Part shown: positions 57,501-63,763 of the stretch, piece after piece | How positions within the stretch are numbered: the stretch's first letter is position 1 | Layout: each line of letters opens with the position of its first letter | From: RI-153 sp963752935 | Lineage (GTDB): Bacteria; Chloroflexota; Anaerolineae; Caldilineales; Caldilineaceae | NCBI GenBank assembly: GCA_963752935.1 | Contig: CAVWAL010000005.1 | Location: 591,946 to 655,945 of the forward strand | Direction: 5' to 3' | Length of the DNA stretch: 64,000 nucleotides | Position numbers and translations under genes: made by a program | Notes under the pieces: generated by a model | The model's database searches: none | Seen by the model: only the letters and a program-made list of their open reading frames with translations | What the model was told of the DNA's origin: nothing

Positions 57501-58663
57501 CGGCGCTGCGCGGCGAGAGCGTCCGCTTCAGCAGCGGCACGGTCGTCATCAGCGGTACATATGAGATCACCGGCACGACGGAAGTGGCGGGCGGCACGGT
57601 CGTCATCAGCAGCACGACTGACCTGCAAGCGCTGGGCAGCACGTTGACGGCCAGCAGTGGCACGATTACTCTGAGCAGCGGCAAGCCCATCACCTTGACC
57701 ACGCTCAACCTGACCGGCGGCACACTCACCGGCAGCGACGATGTCATCGTCGACGGCAACCTGACGTGGACCAACAGTGTGGTGAGCGGCACAGGCAAGT
57801 TGCGCACCAACGGTGTCACCACGATGCTGAACAACACCACCCGCAGCCTCTTCACCCGCTTGTGGGAGAACGCCGGGACGGTGATCTGGTCGGCGGGTGC
57901 GGTCAACTTCCAGACCGGCGCCAGCTTCAGCAACCTGGCAGGCGGCACGGTGGATCTGCGCAGCGACAACACGTCGTTGACCTTCACCGGCACACGGCCT
58001 ACACTGACCAACGCAGGCACCATCGTCAAGTCCGCCGGGACGGCAACGACAGCCATCAATCAAAACGTCGTCAACAACGGCGTGGTGCGCGTGGATTCGG
58101 GCATCCTATCGGTAAACAGTGATTACACGCAGACGGCGGCAGGCAGAACGATCCTGAGCATTGCCGGGCCAACAGCGGGGACAGAACTGCGCCAGCTTAA
58201 TGTCAGCGGGGCCGCCGCTCTGAACGGCACGCTGGAGATCAACCGCAGCGCCGGATATCTGCCTACCGTTGGTACATCCCTGGCGGTGATGAGCTTCAAC
58301 AGTCGCAGCGGGGAATTCACAAGCCTGGAGGGGAGTGCCATCGACGAGACTCGCCAATTCCAAATTCGTTACGACGATGCAGCCAAGCGTGTCGTGCTCG
58401 ACGTCGTCGCCATCACCGGACCAGGGGCCATGGCCGCCACTACACAGCCCTTGACCGAGACAGACTCGCCCCTGTCGGTAGAAAGCGAGGAGAGTGCCTC
58501 GATACCGACGCAGCTCTACCTGCCTTTGGTCAGCACGAATGGAACGGCGAGCGCTGAACTGCCGTCATCCATACCAGAGTCGCCTGACGAGGAGATGGCT
58601 CCGGTTCAGGCGACAGAGCCGGAAATGATGCCGTCGCTCTATCTCCCGATAATCATCCGTTAA
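42530..58663 (+). CDS. Giant secreted adhesin-like multidomain protein
   Basis: This 5377-residue protein has a signal peptide at residues 1-35 (VLLLCILWTTLAGALSAQAQ). The order of parts is as follows. An N-terminal region of CARDB/DUF11-like domains lies before about residue 960. About a dozen carboxypeptidase-regulatory-like beta-sandwich repeats cover 960-2140 (GxVSGTIRRADGTPVANA type). Two SbsA-like Ig domains (2148-2355) are followed by about nine bacterial Ig repeats to about 3380 (pattern VTVDAADNVAV). One more regulatory-like domain precedes a laminin-B-like domain at about 3464-3624 (DDDAEGWT ... APAKFRGNFSTAYGK). An autotransporter-like beta-solenoid occupies 3888-5260 (NNWLTPANWNDD, then repeated LENRG/KSAGT/VNTGT rungs). 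The tail carries TQLYLPLVS and ends PSLYLPIIIR. No catalytic site is evident, so adhesion or a surface-layer role is inferred. Confidence 0.87.
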   Translation: MTTQTRTLYTKTVTFVLLLCILWTTLAGALSAQAQEPQPPVAEGEVRFVGLTISPSPATLVVPKNTGTIVTPLLVRSDGITGTLPALPAESVFLAELRGPAFGTPIPVSAPLNGSFTIPPLALAGNYTLENIRLMHDGDVLIQADPAIVPIEVIERVLETQVTVRPLTAEEINAKGIYIDQNNFQVVNFTVAFGLENETIDIEFPVLMPRRDTLGVPGVPLSPMPSVSIGMEPPRAPLPQLETALKTPNIELTGFGLSVPEDQEPAKFNLPPIPGVVIIPGNIGYLNQFFSVMVKVSNAAPGYADLVVKDLTAEIILPNGVDNVQGTSDDPLRMARLGTPPVDQAKIQPVVRAGADGQLGTADDIIELAPQTNGDAEFLVEGVREGVHKLNFKIKGTLYGLPSGPLPLEGVAVGMVEVRNPRFALTILHPEVVTAGEQYDFMVTVSNISETPANFVSLSLLPRSISGAILESSSTVQINTIEPGDSATATFKLRSEKTGAVTSNSIAADGIPGKFEFYTAVGELGIPMSPNVLSLPKEARHLPADLYQVGIGLLGQAYAVATAPFPPKGLLPMGRTIVYERATDLSAAGQRVEMEEALSSAARDIALDFLGNNFTRIDAQYAAQGFARIKQVKDDYRGFDELLRKSRRGAEFMRLLGDIFGDAVETDGLLEFQKDFAEAAASRPGHLSVVVGNDNGPAPVVLSVTDAFGKRLGMTSAMTQTLREIPYGNFYNLIDANPQHSQMALVGVPQNGQYVIDVLGTADGVFDLGVVLPDGGGLRRVTFENVGISAGGKVTLVVNLGGNNSFQLSVDNNGDGEPDAPVAATLNEAVVDRGPQVISATSIFIPNPRQHFSKYGVVMAVLFSEEVDINSVQHNLESNQITKYAVGDNQVLGVYLQPRGRVATLSLRDGIGPFVPRSITVKEIADIKGNTMAPSSATVPIRTQKMTAEGLKPIVLGDAGQVSGTIRRADGTPVANARLYMSQVEYDLLDEPYWVTVSAKEANADGAYAFDFVRVQGTRWAFYDPESGERGEIGAQPSFNGQNLQLDLILRGRGTLTGRVLSASGQPLAGAFVRARPLGGYGLGEEYSYTARSNADGIYVLSGVPVGSLAINAVHTESRAQTQASGALEQPGATVVLDLTLLSVDAPQNFGHLEGQVFRSDGVTPAANVPVYTSVGGVTTTDASGSYRIENLPVSSAMVTAIDQERLEEARVTTTLVPSATVTANLILYGGTGSVRGVVLDSDGNPLPNISIYGGYVVVKTDANGEFLLENMPVGTRQISAVTPDNTAMESKSVRITRAGEEVTLQIVFPVRGTLTGRVFGADGVTPVPNLKIFALGPKNDVGFTDSQGKYRFEGMPKGEYKISAFYPDWSDGNLATTKIVFKDETRVVNVVFRGVGTVQGIIFDDDGVTPLGARVAISEYKPKIGQLIPKENPECLADIDLGAGQKIDFPDCENVVVDWSFILRSRYVNSNISSGRFTYANVFTGDFMVESANPFSPQVVSTKNVVPTPDATTAVTLSLQSTGEITGAVTLPDGSPVISQTIIVRAKVGTVKDEIPVVTDSQGRFRFPLLPAGGFTLTAAEDGGEGRVGRSSGSVAPGQIVQAPIQLLRTGSVSVTVVGANGPVNGANVTLTEGAFTGRRMTKTTNAVGVVTFSGADSINEGQFGVYAVDPNTGVKGFASGTLRSIIEDPTGAVSVTVTLVDNAASVQGRFLRTGATTAIPNAQIILHSGGKTAYATTDASGFYRFDGVLVGPFTLEAFDPVTARRGRATGTVTVNDTNNTLTVDMVQLALGTVTGTVRRSNDNTPVANAQVVLLIQGAFPATLYGTTNASGAFNFNAVPAGPFSVSATELFTSLRGIASGTLSQEGETVTANVVLQIQPVGSVTGVISNSLGGPAADAQVRLFILPERGQSITTVDSRGVYTFTDVPLGNVRIQATSQLSGDLAEATGTVSFAGDVEQLNIQFIGTATVEGIVQTNEGGSITGTEVTVVRQTATVPYYNQTVNTDSQGHFRFERVPLGTLDITANQRFRQLGGSAVITVSVPNATSNVTVTLEPAGTISGQVLREDGTTAAPKMAVELKSNDGKVQRFGPTADDGSFSFSDLRLDTYQIHISDPLGAGFVDATGVLTGQGQLLELGALRLDEAPPAVVAITPTNGLTFVPVTQTILVQFSEPVQIGTINATNLVVSTAAGNVTGAWTLDAAGTTASFTPTVPYKDFTQISVRVRTGVKDRVGRTLTGESVSSFTTTDATPPSYITRSPAPNALGVPVNSIIRVQWSEVIDPALFTTSAISLTRDGVPVIPARPVEFLQNNTVAVFTPRDPLVSDAIYQVTIQAATDRFGNRQAAAAVYTFRTQDLISPVLRALQTQTTTVKSGTTATILPDLESVDDIAQVEFFVDDQSRAIATVAPFSFTLPVNVTQSVTTTVTAQATDFSGNQSTRQSLVFDLLPDLAPAVTILYPQTGGLVQSGSIVTLTARYEDDFALNRVLFQARGVVGTSISEAVPANTQVFTRTFQVTVPTNAAPGSTLTLETSAVDNANQPSAIRSVAFTVADAVAPSVSFQSPANNATVDASATVSVTVQASDSGKVAWISLTAAGAATFSETRTLLPTATSSTVTFAVPVSASAMPTETITLVAQAQDETGNRSQPITRTLRIRDTVTPVVTLTPAVSQVIAGTSFTATVAASDNIQIVKLGLTAGGAVSQTLNYNVPETTSTATTTFSINVPFTVTAGSVITLTGSGTDAANNVASSQAATVTVITDDAPTATITAPAEGAVVGTDTPITVSVDVTDNVGVAQVRLTTSGALTTSQVFTVTPPVTSRTVTFTVQIPGTADLGSSLVMTATAIDTQGQSTESSPRTVLVSEDKTRPTATIIEPTAGSLVNPGAPLTVTVDAADNVAVGAITINISGAVTVSQIFTLTPQVNASASLPITVPVTANGNDTLLISAMADDAAGNRSTVVTRTVAVRDLIAPVVTLTIPGVADEVIGGKSYTATLSATDEVGLSGLRLTFTGVISDEQSITIYPTQPRVTQNFFLTVPMTATDGSTISLIATATDAANNLGAAQPVTLTVVADTSPTVGIDAPVTVNSGAPLTVTVNAEDDLGVNRVTFESSGTVITSTVISVTPSSPVYSQTFVLNVPTTAAPTSSIVLRATATDTRGQIRTATPVTVTVVDGTPPTTTFINYGDGNTVNPGTQPIFSVRGTDNGAINRVDLALSGAYTLAVSRIISPAQSTVNADFPISLPITMTANTPLTLTAISTDAAGNVSQPRIITLNVNDVIDPQVTASVAVTQAIAGRSFSVTVDAIDNVGVSSLFLRVTGGVTVSLSAGISPAQSPVSRTFTVDVPASVAAGSLLTITSEARDVRVNQGFSAPFTLTVVAPTAQLRGTVRYNAQPVADADIFITAPNGMFTTTTNSLGEYSLDGLADGKIIVEARHLSGAGYGRSVGTLAGDGLVLDVTVNPQIMVQSAFDDDAEGWTTVGGTLTWLGVGFRYLAIQDQSNNQSIFYFEAPAKFRGNFSTAYGKILSFDLRRSGTEVMASEADVILVGGGMTLYYRTNRVPNTNFQTYSVPLDLSTTVWTKDSPTGAMPTEAEFQAVLADLQALHIRGDYVNGNGYGYLDNVVIHTPTTQVSGTVSNAAGEVVEGAMITLTATSGVYVMRTDESGGFQINGVGAGSVAVLATAPNGLRRSATGTLATNGSLSFDIQIPAAPTVALSSPISGTTVVEGATLPITATAGSTIPLARVIFSVDGAAVFTDTVAPYRADFLVPLSATSLTLGARVEDVDGNAAIADAVVVGVLGDDKTTVIGRVLDGLSDNAPVEGAEITVGSFITSSAGDGTFSIADVPTAQGNLTIFARKTIDGKPMQAVINVAPAAGGTTNVGDLILMVTKAWDGGGGNNNWLTPANWNDDVLPTTTDDVYIPMTATVTLPSGGSVTINSLRSDGSLTINGGTLSLAAASSMQTLTVSSGTLTGAGQVTVNSLFTWSSGTISGASALIINSNASLEGTSTRTLSERILDNRGTLTWKDGDIYGQNGARIVNQAGATFDMQSTRNFYWQSNFGVRPIFENYGTLIKSAGTSATSTIYSTFVNTGTIQVMTGTLEVTGGGSTQGTLNVDGNAIFKISNGHALTDVVASGAGTVQFAGSTVTVAGTYSGTAGTQLTQGTLQLDSATVTLDRYTQTGGGVAGTGTMTVNGLFTWSAGSLSGAGSIIANGGLNINSVNSVTLNGRVLENRGAAVWSSAEIQIQNAAKIVNAVGATFDIQTHHNMYWQTGYGVLGSFENNGTLSKSAGTTDATMLYISLINNGVVDVQVGNLDLYGPGTSSGSFTAAPGATLRFHADHALLNTATVSATGTVQVTGGTVNVDGTYNVSGVTQVTGGVLILNPAANVQNMGSLISIDGSGTLNLTNQSLSTPVITLASNGTLTGTGVLTVTDVLTWTGGIMSGAGQTVTTNRLVIDNNLHQLNERTLENRGAAIWRDGQFNGYNAATIINAIGATFDIQTHQNLYWQAGYGNRPSFENRGTVLKSAGTADATVFYHSFVNTGTLSVTAGILELNGGGSTSGVISIGAGATVKHSSDHSFNNVTVSGSGTLENNSGILTVSGNFSATAPMLMSNGTIQINPVTSFAATNLTISNGRLAINSDAVINGLFTWTGGTISGAGRVIVNGSMLMDGSTKQMEGITLENRNSAVWKVGTLNAYQGSTLLNAAGAVFDVQGNPQIYWATNTGTQSIFENRGTLIKSAGTGGFSVNSSFINLGSTVIATGTVTLNGSGTNSGSINVGQGSVLEINSNYVFGPGTAYSGAGMLTLSSNTFSVATGTPITLTTLNLTGGTLTGSDDIIVDGNLTWTNSVVSGTGKLRTNGVTTMLNNTTRSLFTRLWENAGTVIWSAGAVNFQTGASFSNLAGGTVDLRSDNTSLTFTGTRPTLTNAGTIVKSAGTATTAINHYLVNEGVVRVDTGTLSLSGGGEGSGQFLALPGAKFDFSGQTFSLPSGSALRGESVRFSSGTVVISGTYEITGTTEVAGGTVVISSTTDLQALGSTLTASSGTITLSSGKPITLTTLNLTGGTLTGSDDVIVDGNLTWTNSVVSGTGKLRTNGVTTMLNNTTRSLFTRLWENAGTVIWSAGAVNFQTGASFSNLAGGTVDLRSDNTSLTFTGTRPTLTNAGTIVKSAGTATTAINQNVVNNGVVRVDSGILSVNSDYTQTAAGRTILSIAGPTAGTELRQLNVSGAAALNGTLEINRSAGYLPTVGTSLAVMSFNSRSGEFTSLEGSAIDETRQFQIRYDDAAKRVVLDVVAITGPGAMAATTQPLTETDSPLSVESEESASIPTQLYLPLVSTNGTASAELPSSIPESPDEEMAPVQATEPEMMPSLYLPIIIR
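56981..57357 (+). repeat. Internal direct duplication, copy 1 (377 bp)
   Basis: This stretch inside the beta-solenoid is repeated at 57686-58062, 705 bases downstream. I count three differing bases, at about 57032, 57153 and 57343. Confidence 0.9.
57686..58062 (+). repeat. Internal direct duplication, copy 2 (377 bp)
   Basis: Near-identical to 56981-57357. It codes the same rung block (TLNLTGGTLTGSDD ... TNAGTIVKSAGTATTAIN). Neighbouring solenoid rungs are far more diverged. Confidence 0.9.
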
Positions 58664-58672
58664 TGGGCTTCA

Positions 58673-58712
58673 CAAGAAAGCCGCTGGGGTTGTCCCTGGC
58701 GGCTTTCTTGTT
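58673..58712 (+). terminator. Intrinsic terminator of the giant adhesin gene
   Basis: The 12-bp stem CAAGAAAGCCGC (58673-58684) / GCGGCTTTCTTG (58699-58710) begins 10 bases after the stop codon. The T tract is short. Confidence 0.75.
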
Positions 58713-58760
58713 ATATCACAAACAAGACCTCAAACAGGATTAACAGGACTTTTCATCAAG

Positions 58761-58918
58761 CTAGTGGGTCACTTGTCACGCTCATAGGGATTCCTGTACG
58801 GGCGCTCCCTCGTGGGTACCCGGCTGGACACGGTGGTCCAGCCCTACAGTGGTCGGTGCAAGGCACTGCCCCTACGTGTTCACTGAATACCGATATTCGT
58901 GTCAAGTGACCCACTAGG
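58761..58918. mobile_element. MITE-like element with 15-bp terminal inverted repeats
   Basis: CTAGTGGGTCACTTG (58761-58775) is matched exactly by its complement CAAGTGACCCACTAG (58904-58918). The 158-bp element codes nothing, and its interior contains further palindromic sequence and a CCCCTACG end like the REP family. No clear target-site duplication is visible. Confidence 0.6.
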
Positions 58919-59224
58919 TTATCATGAGATAGGAGAGGAATCGATAACGGACGTTATCTTGAGACAAATCCGTGCCGGTTATGCCAGTCGCGACATTCGG
59001 TCACATATCCAACAGGGCAGACAAGTATCATAACGGGACATGTACGTGTTTCAAAAGGGAGGGAAATGTGACAGTTGAAAGTGTGTTACAAAAGCTCTCA
59101 CCTAACACACCGTCTTGTTGACACTCACCAACCTACGTCGAGGAGGAGACTGAGCTGTACATGGTGTCTTCTAGAGTTTAGGGGTGCCCTAATCCATAAC
59201 GGCAACACGATTGCGCGCCGCCAT

Positions 59225-59773
59225 TCACAGTGGAGTTGCACGACTGTCATCCCTGGCAGCTTCTTGATGAAGCCAGGTAAGTAGCGCTTCTGCTTCTTGT
59301 AAATCTTTGGTGTCAAATCCTTCGCTAAACCAGGCATACGTCGGCTTCAGGAGGGCGTATGCACGTGCCTTTTGTCCTTGCTGCACCCAGAGGCGACTCA
59401 AGCTGACCACCGCACGTAGTTCTGGTAGCTTCGCAGCGTGTTGGCGCGCAATCGAAATTGCGCGTTGGAACGCGTGTGCTGCCGCGTGTACACCGTCGCC
59501 CTCCGTAATCGTTCCTTTCGTCTGCATCAATCTAAGTTCTCCTCGGAGACGAAATAGCTCAGATTGCCACTGGTCCCAGTGCCGGAGCGTGGTTTTATCT
59601 TCCTCAGCGAGTGCGGCATCAAGGAGGGCAAGTCCTTTTTCCGGCGTGCCAGCCTTGCCGTAAGCATTGGCGAGTTGGGCAAAGCAGTGCAAGGCTGCCT
59701 CCGTACCCACGGCGGCACGGTTCTGAGCTAGCCCATGTAGCATCTCTTCAATCCCACGCGGCAGGTTCGCCAA
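59225..59773 (-). pseudogene. C-terminal TPR part of the frameshifted HTH-AAA regulator
   Basis: This frame continues the large regulator. It carries TPR-like repeats: ALHCFAQLANAYGKAGTPEK, GLALLDAALAEEDKT, AAHAFQRAISIARQHAAKLP and the typical family ending YAWFSEGFDTKDLQEAEALL. The frame has only a weak TTG at 59773 and no ribosome-binding site, so it is unlikely to be an independent gene. Joining it to the upstream frame needs a one-base change between about 59748 and 59773, giving VELGEPARGIEEML or similar. The restored protein would have about 1070 residues. Confidence 0.78.
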
Positions 59774-62405
59774 GTTCTACCCATGCCCAGCCGCGAAAGA
59801 TGGTACACAGTTCTAGCCAATTGGCAAAACCGTGCATTTCGGCCAGGGGATGCGCTTCTCCGAGCAGGGCCAAGGCCGTGTTACCTTCGCGCCGGAGCAA
59901 ATAAATCTCGGCACCAAGGGTCAGCACCATTGTCAAACTGTAGGTATGGGATAGTTCGCGTGCCAGGGCAATGCCGGCTTGAATGCGCTGCCGTGCCTGC
60001 GACGGGTAGCCGAGATACCACAAGGCATAGGCATCAAAAATGTGACAACAGACGCCGGGATCGTGGCCGCCATATTGAAAGGTCAAAGGATGATGTTCTT
60101 CCGCTTTATACAGCGTTATGCCTTGTTCTGCGTGTACGTGGGCCGCAGCGAAATCGCCGGCATAGAACGAATTTGTCCATAAGGCATGATGGGCTTCGAG
60201 GTAGATTGTCGTGTCTTGGGTTTGTTCGGCCAATGCCAGCAGTTGTTGCGCCATCTCATGGGCCGTGGTGTTGTTCGCACGCGTGCGGTGGAAGATCCAC
60301 AGATTGAACAGCGTGACGGCGCGCAGCAAAGTATCCTGCGTCCGCGCCGAGAGTGTCAGCGCACGCAGGTAAACTTCCTCGACTTCAGCGGCGGCAAGCC
60401 CTTTGGTCGTAATCAAGGACGTGCCGAGGGTAACCAACATCTCAAGCTCCATCTGGTCACGCGTGGTCGATGGTGGCACACGGTACAGGAGCGTAAGCCC
60501 TGTTTGGAGATATTGGATGCTGGCCTCATGGGCAGTTAAGCGCATCGCGCGCCGACCGGTATGCAAAAGATAAAAGGCAGCTTTGTCCGGAATATCGGCC
60601 ACCTGAAAGTGATGGGCCAACTGCTCGGTGAATGGCGCGACATCGCCGCCACATAAAGCCTCTAGCTTGAACCCCACCCTCTCGTGGAGATAGGTGCGCT
60701 CCACTTCGCCCAAAGCCCGATAAAGATAGGTTTGAAAGAGAGCATGGCGAAAACGGAACTGCGAAAAACGCTGATTGCCGATGCGCTGTATGCTCTGTTC
60801 GACCACCAAATGCTGGTTTCTCCCCAAGTCAGCCGTGAGATCGCGTAAGATCTGGTGTTCGTCCAGATCGAGCACCTGAGCCAGCACTTCAGCAATAAAG
60901 GTCTCACCTTGGACGCTGGCCACCTCAAGCAACTCACGCTGACGCACAGGCAGCCGCGCGAGCAACTCGCCAATCAGCCCCTCAATCCGTTCCGGCACGC
61001 GCTGCCAATTAACCTGCCTTTCGATCCAGTAATCTGCGGCGTCCTTGACAATTTCACCGCGCGCCTGCATCCCACGTAGCATCTCGACCGTAAAGAAGGC
61101 ATGCCCCCGCGTGTGCTGCACCAAGCGTGCGCGAAAGGCCGCATCTAGGCGATCGGGTTCACTGTCCAAATAGGCATCCACAAATGATTCACCCACACTC
61201 TGGTTGAGATCCACTGAATTTGCACCGTATAGGCGCTGCATTTCATGGACGACAGGCACAAGGGGATGGGGGCCATCCTGCCGGTGAAAGGCAAGATCGG
61301 TGGTACGGTACGTGCCGGTGATGAGTATGCGCTGACCGTGCAAGTGTCGCCCTAAATGGAACAGCAGGCTGACCGAGGCCGCATCAGCCCAGTGCAAATC
61401 ATCGATGATGAGGAGCAATGGCTGGCGTTGTGAGAGTAGGTGGAGCAGTGTTGTGTACTGTTCAAACAGATGACGTTGCTCGTTGATAGGTGGCGCCACA
61501 GCGCGTGCGATCGCCGTGAGGTATGCCTGCATTTGGTCTGCCGAGATGACATCGTGCTCCTGCAGAGACCTTATCTGCTGCCGCAGCGCCGCCGTGGCCA
61601 CAAAGCTTTCCAGTAGGTCGCGGCATGGATCGACAAGGAGTTGGGTGCTGTAGGGCGCCAGTCGCCACAGCCGCATTTGTTGTCTGTGCTGAACGCTTCC
61701 TGCGGCCCATTGCGTTGTCGTGTCCGCCAGGAGCCCATTGAGCATTTCGCGGAAGGGCATGTAAGGAGTACCGTAGCCACCATACGCACTACAACTGCTT
61801 TCTAACACCACCAATTCCGGGTGCGCGGCCAGCGCCTCGTGCGCAAGGGCGCGTACAAGCGAGCTTTTGCCACTGCCGGCGGTGCCGTGAACAAAAGTTA
61901 CCCGCCCCTGTCCAGCCACGGTCTCGTCCAGATAGCGCTGCAACTGCGCCAACTCTGCCTCACGGCCGACAAAAATCTCCTGCGTCGCATCCAAAGCTAG
62001 GTGGGCTGGATCACCTGCGGACGTAGCGAGTCTGAGACTATCGCTTACAGGTCTTGTGTCATAACGGGGGCCGCTAGATGTGCGGCTATGGTCGCGGTCA
62101 TGGGTAGAAAATTGTGAAGTAGGGAACAATGTTTGTACTTCGACTTGGGTTAGTTTGTACCCCAGCCTGGCGCTTAATGTATGTGCTTCATCCGGCTCCA
62201 GCGCTTCGGCGAAAATCTCCAGGAGGCGCAGAAACATCTGCCGCCCTGGCTTCCAGGTCCGGCCTTGCCCCTGGTAAGCCCGCTCCCAACGGGAGATGAG
62301 ATCGGTGCTGACCGGCAACTGCCGAGCCAACTCCTCTTGGGTGAAGCCCCACTGTTCGCGGAATTGGCGCAGTCTATTGCCAAAAAGCTCTAGATCCTCG
62401 GACAT
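59774..62405 (-). pseudogene. HTH-AAA-TPR signalling regulator, N-terminal and central parts
   Basis: The start is ATG 62405, eight bases after GGAGGT, and the frame runs on to 59748 (885 codons). Residues about 5-60 are an XRE-type helix-turn-helix (FGNRLRQFREQWGFTQEELA; PVSTDLISRWERAYQG). Residues about 155-420 are a STAND/AAA-type ATPase opening with FVGREAELAQLQRYL, with Walker A GTAGSGKSSLVRAL near 174 and Walker B LLLIIDDLHWAD near 330. A winged-helix and TPR-rich sensor region follows. Such proteins sense an unknown ligand through the TPRs and regulate transcription or scaffold a complex. It is divergent from the glyoxalase-fold gene, which may be a target. The C-terminal TPRs are out of frame (see 59225-59773), so its activity is doubtful. 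Confidence 0.82.
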
Positions 62406-62637
62406 TGCAAATACCTCCGTCCTAGTTCCGTTCTGGTTCTGTTCGGATGCCGTCCGCATCGCATGGCCTCAATCTCTGCTATGCTGGTTCCAGTGCCGAG
62501 TGGAGCGTGCCGTAACGACTACAGTTTAGAGCTTCGCCCCAAGATGTCAACCTTCCCACCAGAGCTTCAGATAGATGCCGAAAGGAGCAAACGCATGCAC
62601 ATGCAAATTGTGAACATTGGTCCAGAGGAGACTCACC

Positions 62638-63012
62638 ATGACACAGGTACTAGAGCTATTCGGCGCCTCGGTCACTGTGCCGAACATTGAAAAGACAAGC
62701 CAGTTTTACCAACAGGTCTATCCGCACGACGAGATCAAGCGCGGTGTCTTTGCCGGCATCAATTTCATTGCTCTCATACGCGGCGACGAAGTTGGCGTCT
62801 ACATCTTCGAGCAAGGCGAAGGGAATCCACTTGCAGATAGCTTTCCCACATTCCGGGTTGAGTCGGTTGCTGCCTATACACAGGCGATTCAAGACATGGG
62901 CGGGAGCGTTCTCCTGCCTACGAACCAGTGTCCGTGCACGGCAGCCCCCTTTGCCATCTGTGTCGACGAAGACGGCAACCAGTTTATGGTCAAAGAAGCC
63001 AGAATGCAGTAG
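62638..63012 (+). CDS. VOC/glyoxalase-bleomycin-resistance-fold protein
   Basis: ATG 62638 follows AGAGGAG; the product has 124 residues, a single VOC module. Recognisable parts are GASVTVPNIEKTSQFYQQVY at the N-terminus (beta-alpha with the SxxFYxxV pattern), VGVYIFEQGEGNP, and the C-terminal FAICVDEDGNQFMVKEA, where the DxDGN-type end often supplies a metal-ligating Glu. The substrate is unknown: VOC proteins include lyases, dioxygenases and drug-binding proteins. It is divergent from the HTH-AAA regulator. Confidence 0.83.
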   Translation: MTQVLELFGASVTVPNIEKTSQFYQQVYPHDEIKRGVFAGINFIALIRGDEVGVYIFEQGEGNPLADSFPTFRVESVAAYTQAIQDMGGSVLLPTNQCPCTAAPFAICVDEDGNQFMVKEARMQ

Positions 63013-63131
63013 GCAGGGCGACGCGCCCCCTTCACCTTCTCCGCAAGCCTTGTTCACAGTGCCCTTCATCTAGTTGCCGGCACGTTCGCTGTTCATCAAC
63101 ACCATTCGTATCACAGAAAGAGAGGAGTCTC

Positions 63132-63722
63132 ATGCGACGACTATTCACCATCACCCTTTTTGCATTGGCTTTGGGTATGTTCCTGTTCACCAACGGTGGG
63201 CCCAACCCGCTGGCGGGACAGGTCTTGGCAAGCGAGAAGCATTGTAAGGCTGAAGGGAGCTGGATTGGAATCAACACAGGTCCTGCTAACGCCGACATTC
63301 CTAAGCTCATCTTCCAGGAGACCTTTACGCGAGCGGACCTATCAGGTCAGAATTTGGTCGCGGTGATGAGATGGGCGAACCCTGATCCAACCTTCTTCGG
63401 ATTCAACACGGATGTTGATGTCCTTACCGATCTGACTGGAATCGCCACGAGAACGAGCAAGAATAGCTACGACATCAAATTGATGGCGTATGGAGTTGAG
63501 ACACAGCCGGAGGCTCGCGGCGAAATCCGTTACATTGTGACGGTTGAAGGGGTGATGGAGATCTCAGACAACTGTAACACAAAGGTGATCGAGTCCGCCA
63601 CAGTCAGGCTGTATGACAAAGAAACGGCGGATCAGGATGAGGATGGCTTTCCAGACGAGGACGCAGAGCCTGGAAGGGTTTCCGGTCCGCTTCAGCTTAG
63701 TGACGCCAAGCGCATCCACTGA
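63132..63722 (+). CDS. Secreted protein of unknown function
   Basis: I choose ATG 63132, which follows GAGAGGAG and gives 196 residues, rather than the longer frame from 62928 that overlaps the VOC gene. Residues 1-36 are a signal peptide (RRLFTITLFALALGMFLFTN ... VLAS). The mature part has two Cys (HCKAEGSW and SDNCNTK), a beta-rich body and an acidic C-terminus (ADQDEDGFPDEDAEPG) that resembles a calcium-binding DxDxDG segment. No family is recognised. It is 119 bases after the VOC gene and could be co-transcribed. Confidence 0.72.
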   Translation: MRRLFTITLFALALGMFLFTNGGPNPLAGQVLASEKHCKAEGSWIGINTGPANADIPKLIFQETFTRADLSGQNLVAVMRWANPDPTFFGFNTDVDVLTDLTGIATRTSKNSYDIKLMAYGVETQPEARGEIRYIVTVEGVMEISDNCNTKVIESATVRLYDKETADQDEDGFPDEDAEPGRVSGPLQLSDAKRIH

Positions 63723-63763
63723 CGCGTGATGGAAAGGGCAGGTGACGCTACTTAAGTTGCGCA

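Larger units (their letters stand above)
58664..59224. other. Non-coding gap after the giant adhesin gene
   Basis: This 561-base stretch holds a terminator (58673-58712), a 158-bp element with inverted ends (58761-58918) and about 300 bases in which I see no gene or motif. Confidence 0.6.

Noticed and set aside
55913..58063. Open frame of 716 codons on the minus strand across the giant adhesin gene
   Set aside because: It repeats only because the sense strand is repetitive. There is no ribosome-binding site and no recognisable fold.
59774..62405. The AAA-TPR regulator as the activator of the triple-heptamer sites
   Set aside because: Its DNA-binding part is an XRE-type HTH, whereas such sites are typical of OmpR-type SARP domains. 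There is also no link in position, and its C-terminus is frameshifted.
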